16,879 nt of DNA, taken from NCBI GenBank assembly GCA_040235415.1, contig JBECKR010000043.1, positions 1 through 16,879 of the forward strand, read 5' to 3'. Shown here piece after piece: positions 14,701-16,879 of this stretch (the first letter of the stretch is position 1; every line of letters begins with the position of its first letter). Made by a program: the position numbers and the translations under genes. The DNA comes from JBECKR01 sp040235415 (GTDB lineage: Bacteria > Acidobacteriota > Polarisedimenticolia > Polarisedimenticolales > Polarisedimenticolaceae). The notes beneath the pieces were generated by a model. The model did no database searches, was not told the origin of the DNA, and saw only the letters and a list, made by a program, of their open reading frames with translations.

Positions 14701-15915
14701 CGGGGCCTCGGTCGACGGGTCCTCGTGGAACAGCACCTCGGCGAACCGGACGAGGGGCTGCGCCAGCCGCCGGAACTCCTCGGGGAAGTAGAACAGCCTG
14801 CGGTTGCGGGTCGTGGACGCGCCCCTCGCGAGCATCTCGAGCCGGTAGGTCTCGAGCCCGCCGAGGATCTCCTCGAACCCCTTCTCGATCCAGGATTCGG
14901 GCCGGCCGCGGCTCGGCTCGACGCTGCTCCATCCGAGGATCTCGTGCCGACGTTGCGCCGGCAGCCCGTGGAAGAAATCGGTGAATCCCTCGACGAGGTC
15001 GGTCTTCGACACCAGCAGATAGATCGGGAACCGGAACTTCAGCTCGTCGTGCAGCAGGTCGATGATCTCGCGGATGTTCGCCGCCTGTTCCTCGAGCTCG
15101 CCTCCGCCGCGGCTCAGCAGGTCGTCCGCCGGGACGACGACGATGAGGCCGTCGAGCGGCCGCCGGCCGCGAGACCGCCGGATGCGCCGCAGCAGCTCCT
15201 TCCAGTAGACCTGGGCGTCCTCGCTCGCGCCGGTCAGGACCCAAGCCCCCGGCGTGTCGAGGAAGATCATCTCGTTCGTGAAGAACCACTCGCAGGTATG
15301 GTTGCCGCCGTCCCCCTTCGTCCAGTCGCGGCGGACCGGCAGGCTCAAACCCGACTTCTTGATCGCGACGGTCTTGCCGGCCGCGGGTCGACCGATGACG
15401 AGGAACCACGGCAGCTGATAGATCGCGTTGCGGCCGTGTCCGGCGCGGCGCAGGAGCCCCAGAGCCTCCTGCATCTTCTGACGGATCTCCTCGAGCTCGC
15501 CGGGATCGATGCCCTCGAGCCCGCCGCCCGCGGGCGACAGCAGCTGCCGCTCGATGGCGCGGGCCCGGAGGTAGACGATCAAGCTGACGATGCCGAGTAT
15601 GAGGAGAACGGCGGCCATCGCGACGAGCGTCCACATCAACGCCTGCCACGGAGAGTCGATCCACTTCGGGATCAGCATCAGCACGCCCGCGGTCTGGACG
15701 ACGAATCCGACGGCGAACGGCCACACCCAGCGACGCGCTCCCATCAGCAGGAGCACGACGGTCGCCGCGAGGAGCACCGCGGCGACGAGCGAGGGCCAGA
15801 GATAGAACCAGACCTCCGCGGGGATGAACCCGAGGCGGTGGGCGGCGTAGCCGGCCCCGAAGACGCCGCCGGTCGCGCCCACGGACGCACCGGCGCCTAT
15901 GATCTTGCCCTTCAT
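11770..15915 (-). CDS. tssM: T6SS inner-membrane complex protein TssM (IcmF)
   Basis: A 1381-residue IcmF/TssM, at the long end for the family. The N-terminus is strongly hydrophobic, with likely membrane segments near 5-28 (weak), 36-58, 63-82 and 92-116. The cytoplasmic NTPase domain has Walker A GRPAAGKT (175-182), FLDTPGAW (218-225) and SKTD (302-305), followed by the family motif FYFTSGTQEG (409-418). Another membrane segment lies at 487-506. The rest is a large periplasmic region with a Pro/Ala/Arg-rich linker (about 884-908), nine cysteines (about 608-1059) and a C-terminal IcmF domain (PFEIDDDDVRALITLVKSGL close to the end). With TssL and TssJ it forms the trans-envelope channel. The ATG at 15915 overlaps the tssL TGA by 4 bp (ATGA); the frame is open 44 codons farther up but without similarity. 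Confidence 0.96.
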   Translation of the reverse strand: MKGKIIGAGASVGATGGVFGAGYAAHRLGFIPAEVWFYLWPSLVAAVLLAATVVLLLMGARRWVWPFAVGFVVQTAGVLMLIPKWIDSPWQALMWTLVAMAAVLLILGIVSLIVYLRARAIERQLLSPAGGGLEGIDPGELEEIRQKMQEALGLLRRAGHGRNAIYQLPWFLVIGRPAAGKTVAIKKSGLSLPVRRDWTKGDGGNHTCEWFFTNEMIFLDTPGAWVLTGASEDAQVYWKELLRRIRRSRGRRPLDGLIVVVPADDLLSRGGGELEEQAANIREIIDLLHDELKFRFPIYLLVSKTDLVEGFTDFFHGLPAQRRHEILGWSSVEPSRGRPESWIEKGFEEILGGLETYRLEMLARGASTTRNRRLFYFPEEFRRLAQPLVRFAEVLFHEDPSTEAPVFRGFYFTSGTQEGAPLGSAMTELARTLGVPSRLEQTEEGEESKPRSFFLLELFRDLMVGDEGLVGRTAVHWWKQRRNTFFASFLPAGVGLVLLTLALVAYVRNGRLYDRIAEQAPARVAELTSIQSPPTGSDAVRALEITDQFRRDHRALTGFAPFRGFGMRRPGRLASETFDLFRREFVNEVLEPTLRQAESYAEREDANTCARRLEVLQSVIWLRMGERRDWTGRALSGFDRVWQLDGSTAEHARELLRRQFEYLHDHVDPSEQGTLLPGFSIREVARDISSDCGAEGATSSLKMFSDFQSQCLDPGSPALIEDCVRKLNAALNRDQQEILAFIDGYNTMKQNLDTLRAVEPEAATALSQLGNMDVRQDSGECLQQFTDSIRPDLKSYLDRNQALAKQCRDVIDRVPSRAEKWPKLQEELKLHETELKPLEESLGQKVKDYNLRCSNAVQGFTGIDLGAFERTAENYRRNYCLEVEAKPVPAAPRPVVRRAAPAPRVRALTYLLRPGTPGGELSPSAWDAQIDAWRAQLAAVEATASSSQRQYEEDQVSREASSYAKRYASAWMRYLDGIKLRDRELVVPAWLDALASSGEWADVLDPAVRAASVAGSSAQGPFADMGLELHDLGEVEAFRQQKLGEYQEKLRAVARDLDQCDKNLQFFQTYRRGVESRDPANSLVTAVDWVEKNAGQALARGSLRDVLLKPLDEARSYALSGDRIGVYWEEIRERYAKIANRFPFVGGGKLDAEPVDFEALKALLGGKSGLVVRLSGLAQGATVDPAARQWLADAGKYSKILFEDGEDTPRAVPFTLALGAEVFDPADVGKKFQLTKVTLLLDLEQGYEWKTEDGDLKKKQRVKMNLIGDSASKFSVVQANLKVKKGLFRVPWGDAFKEAEPFMGPSAEDAWAPLKLFAKGLRGGLAAYDGGPLKMEYRIPISRKGEQVGQLVLPFEIDDDDVRALITLVKSGLPRPPAQVR

Positions 15916-16856
15916 CCCTGGGTCTCCCCGGCGCCCGCGGCGGCGGGCGGCGCGGTCTGAGGCGCCGTCGTCGTCGTGGGAAGGCCTCGCAGGACGTCCT
16001 CCGCCTCGGCGGGCCGCCGTCCGGCCATCACGAACATCACGATCCACAGCACGAACAGGACGCCGAGCGTCCCGAGGCTAGCGACGATCCACCACCGCGG
16101 TGCGGGCGGAACCTCCTCCTCGATCGGGTTCGCCGGACGGTAGGCCTGCGGGAACAGCATGTCGCGCTGCTCCAGCGGAACGCGGTTGATGCCGCGGACG
16201 ATCTTCTCCTTGTATTCCGCGATTCGGGCGACCTGCTGGGTCGCGTCGAGCTCGACGAACTTGCCGCGGAACCCGAGCGCGAGGCAGACGAGGAACACCG
16301 CCTTGACCTCGACCTGGCGGTCCCCCAGCGAGTCGAGCCGACGGAAGAAGTTCACGCCGCCCTCGGGGTCGCCGTGCATCGTGATGTGCAGCGGCTCGGA
16401 CGACCACCGCGACTTGCCGTCCCACTCCGAGCCGGCGACCGCCTCGTCGATGAACAGCGCGAGCGCGTACGACGCGTGCTCCGCATCCTCGCGCTCGATG
16501 CCGTGCTTGGCGGCGTCGTCCTGGATGCGCCGGAGCGCCGACACGATCTGCTGGCGGAACGCCTCGTAGCCGGGCTGCACGCCGCCCGGTCTGCGCGGCA
16601 GCAGCGCCGCGTATCCGAACAGCGGCGTGCACAGGTCCATGAGCGACTGCGCGCCCTCGGCAGCTTCCGGGGCGCGGCGGCGACGCGCACCGCCGGCGCG
16701 CCGCCGCGGGGCGCGGCGCTGTTCGACGTACTCGTCCTCGTAGCCGTCGTCGACGTCGTAGTCGTCCGCCGCGGACCAGTCGAACCCGCCCGAAGATCCG
16801 CGCCGCACCGGCTTCGAGCCGCCGAACAGGCGCGAGAAGAACCCGCCCCCGCTCAC
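15912..16856 (-). CDS. tssL: T6SS inner-membrane complex protein TssL (DotU/IcmH), short C-terminal tail
   Basis: A 314-residue DotU-family protein. The cytoplasmic domain runs from about 70 to 240: LMDLCTPLFGYAALL (72-86), YALALFIDEAVAGSEW (130-145), the WSSEPLHITMHG block and FLVCLALGFRGKFVELD (188-204). One membrane segment follows (about 255-278) and then a 36-residue Thr/Pro/Ala-rich periplasmic tail without an OmpA-like peptidoglycan-binding domain. The first 70 residues are an unusual extension: Gly-rich, then very acidic (DDYDVDDGYEDEY, 31-43), then basic (RRAPRRRAGGARRRR, 47-61). TssL binds TssM and recruits the baseplate. The start at GTG 16856 is the first available in the window, with no clear Shine-Dalgarno site, and the frame is open to the right edge, so the true start may be farther upstream. 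The stop overlaps the tssM start by 4 bp. Confidence 0.92.
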   Translation of the reverse strand: MSGGGFFSRLFGGSKPVRRGSSGGFDWSAADDYDVDDGYEDEYVEQRRAPRRRAGGARRRRAPEAAEGAQSLMDLCTPLFGYAALLPRRPGGVQPGYEAFRQQIVSALRRIQDDAAKHGIEREDAEHASYALALFIDEAVAGSEWDGKSRWSSEPLHITMHGDPEGGVNFFRRLDSLGDRQVEVKAVFLVCLALGFRGKFVELDATQQVARIAEYKEKIVRGINRVPLEQRDMLFPQAYRPANPIEEEVPPAPRWWIVASLGTLGVLFVLWIVMFVMAGRRPAEAEDVLRGLPTTTTAPQTAPPAAAGAGETQG

Positions 16857-16879
16857 GGCCCGACGGCGCGGCGCCGGCC

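Noticed and set aside
11716..15960. Plus-strand open frame of 1414 codons opposite tssM
   Set aside because: Exactly antisense to tssM, with biased Arg/Leu/Glu/Val composition and no recognisable domain; it is a codon-bias shadow. Its length alone is not evidence of coding.
15916..16047. 44-codon upstream extension of tssM
   Set aside because: It is Arg/Gly/Asp-rich and overlaps the TssL membrane segment and tail in another frame. The hydrophobic N-terminus and the ATGA overlap favour the ATG at 15915.
16857..16879. Start of another gene (such as tssK) at the right edge
   Set aside because: Only 23 bases of G/C sequence remain, with no start, stop or motif to support a gene.

Overview
The window is one continuous stretch of a type VI secretion system (T6SS) locus. 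All twelve genes lie on the minus strand, so transcription runs from right to left. The DNA is very G+C rich by eye (roughly two thirds to 70 %) with strong G/C at third codon positions, which produces long but meaningless open frames on the plus strand. This fits a high-GC Gram-negative bacterium. A myxobacterial or other deltaproteobacterial-like lineage is plausible because several subunits look divergent, but the sequence alone does not fix the taxon.

Layout in transcription order: tssL (right edge, start uncertain) - tssM - tagF-like - tssA - tssB - tssC - hcp - tagJ - tssE - tssF - tssG - clpV/tssH (3' end cut by the left edge). tssL-tssM-tagF and tssE-tssF-tssG are tightly packed, with stop/start overlaps or Shine-Dalgarno sites lying over the preceding stop codon. 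Real gaps are few and short: tagF-tssA 68 bp, tssA-tssB 64 bp, tssC-hcp 101 bp, hcp-tagJ 78 bp, tssG-clpV 61 bp. No gene-free stretch exceeds about 100 bp.

Working together: TssL and TssM form the inner-membrane complex. TssE, TssF and TssG belong to the baseplate wedge. TssA primes tube and sheath assembly, Hcp is the inner tube, TssB/TssC form the contractile sheath, and ClpV recycles contracted sheath with TagJ as accessory partner. TagF-like proteins are post-translational regulators. The run tssA-B-C-hcp-tagJ-E-F-G-clpV matches the order of Pseudomonas aeruginosa HSI-I (i3-type, TagJ-containing). In HSI-I the membrane-complex/tagF genes are divergent from tssA; here the two blocks are co-directional. 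Genes for TssJ, TssK, VgrG, PAAR, FHA/PpkA/PppA and effectors are not in the window and may lie beyond either edge.

Regulation: the tagF-tssA gap is the one AT-richer spot. It carries a perfect TTGACA -35, a 17-bp spacer and a GAAAAT -10 inside a short inverted repeat, so it is a candidate second promoter that would recreate the two-operon split of HSI-I. The gaps around tssBC and hcp each hold a GC-rich hairpin without a T-tract. They could set the high relative amounts of sheath and tube proteins by mRNA processing or stability. No RNA genes, insertion sequences, CRISPR arrays or attachment sites were seen.
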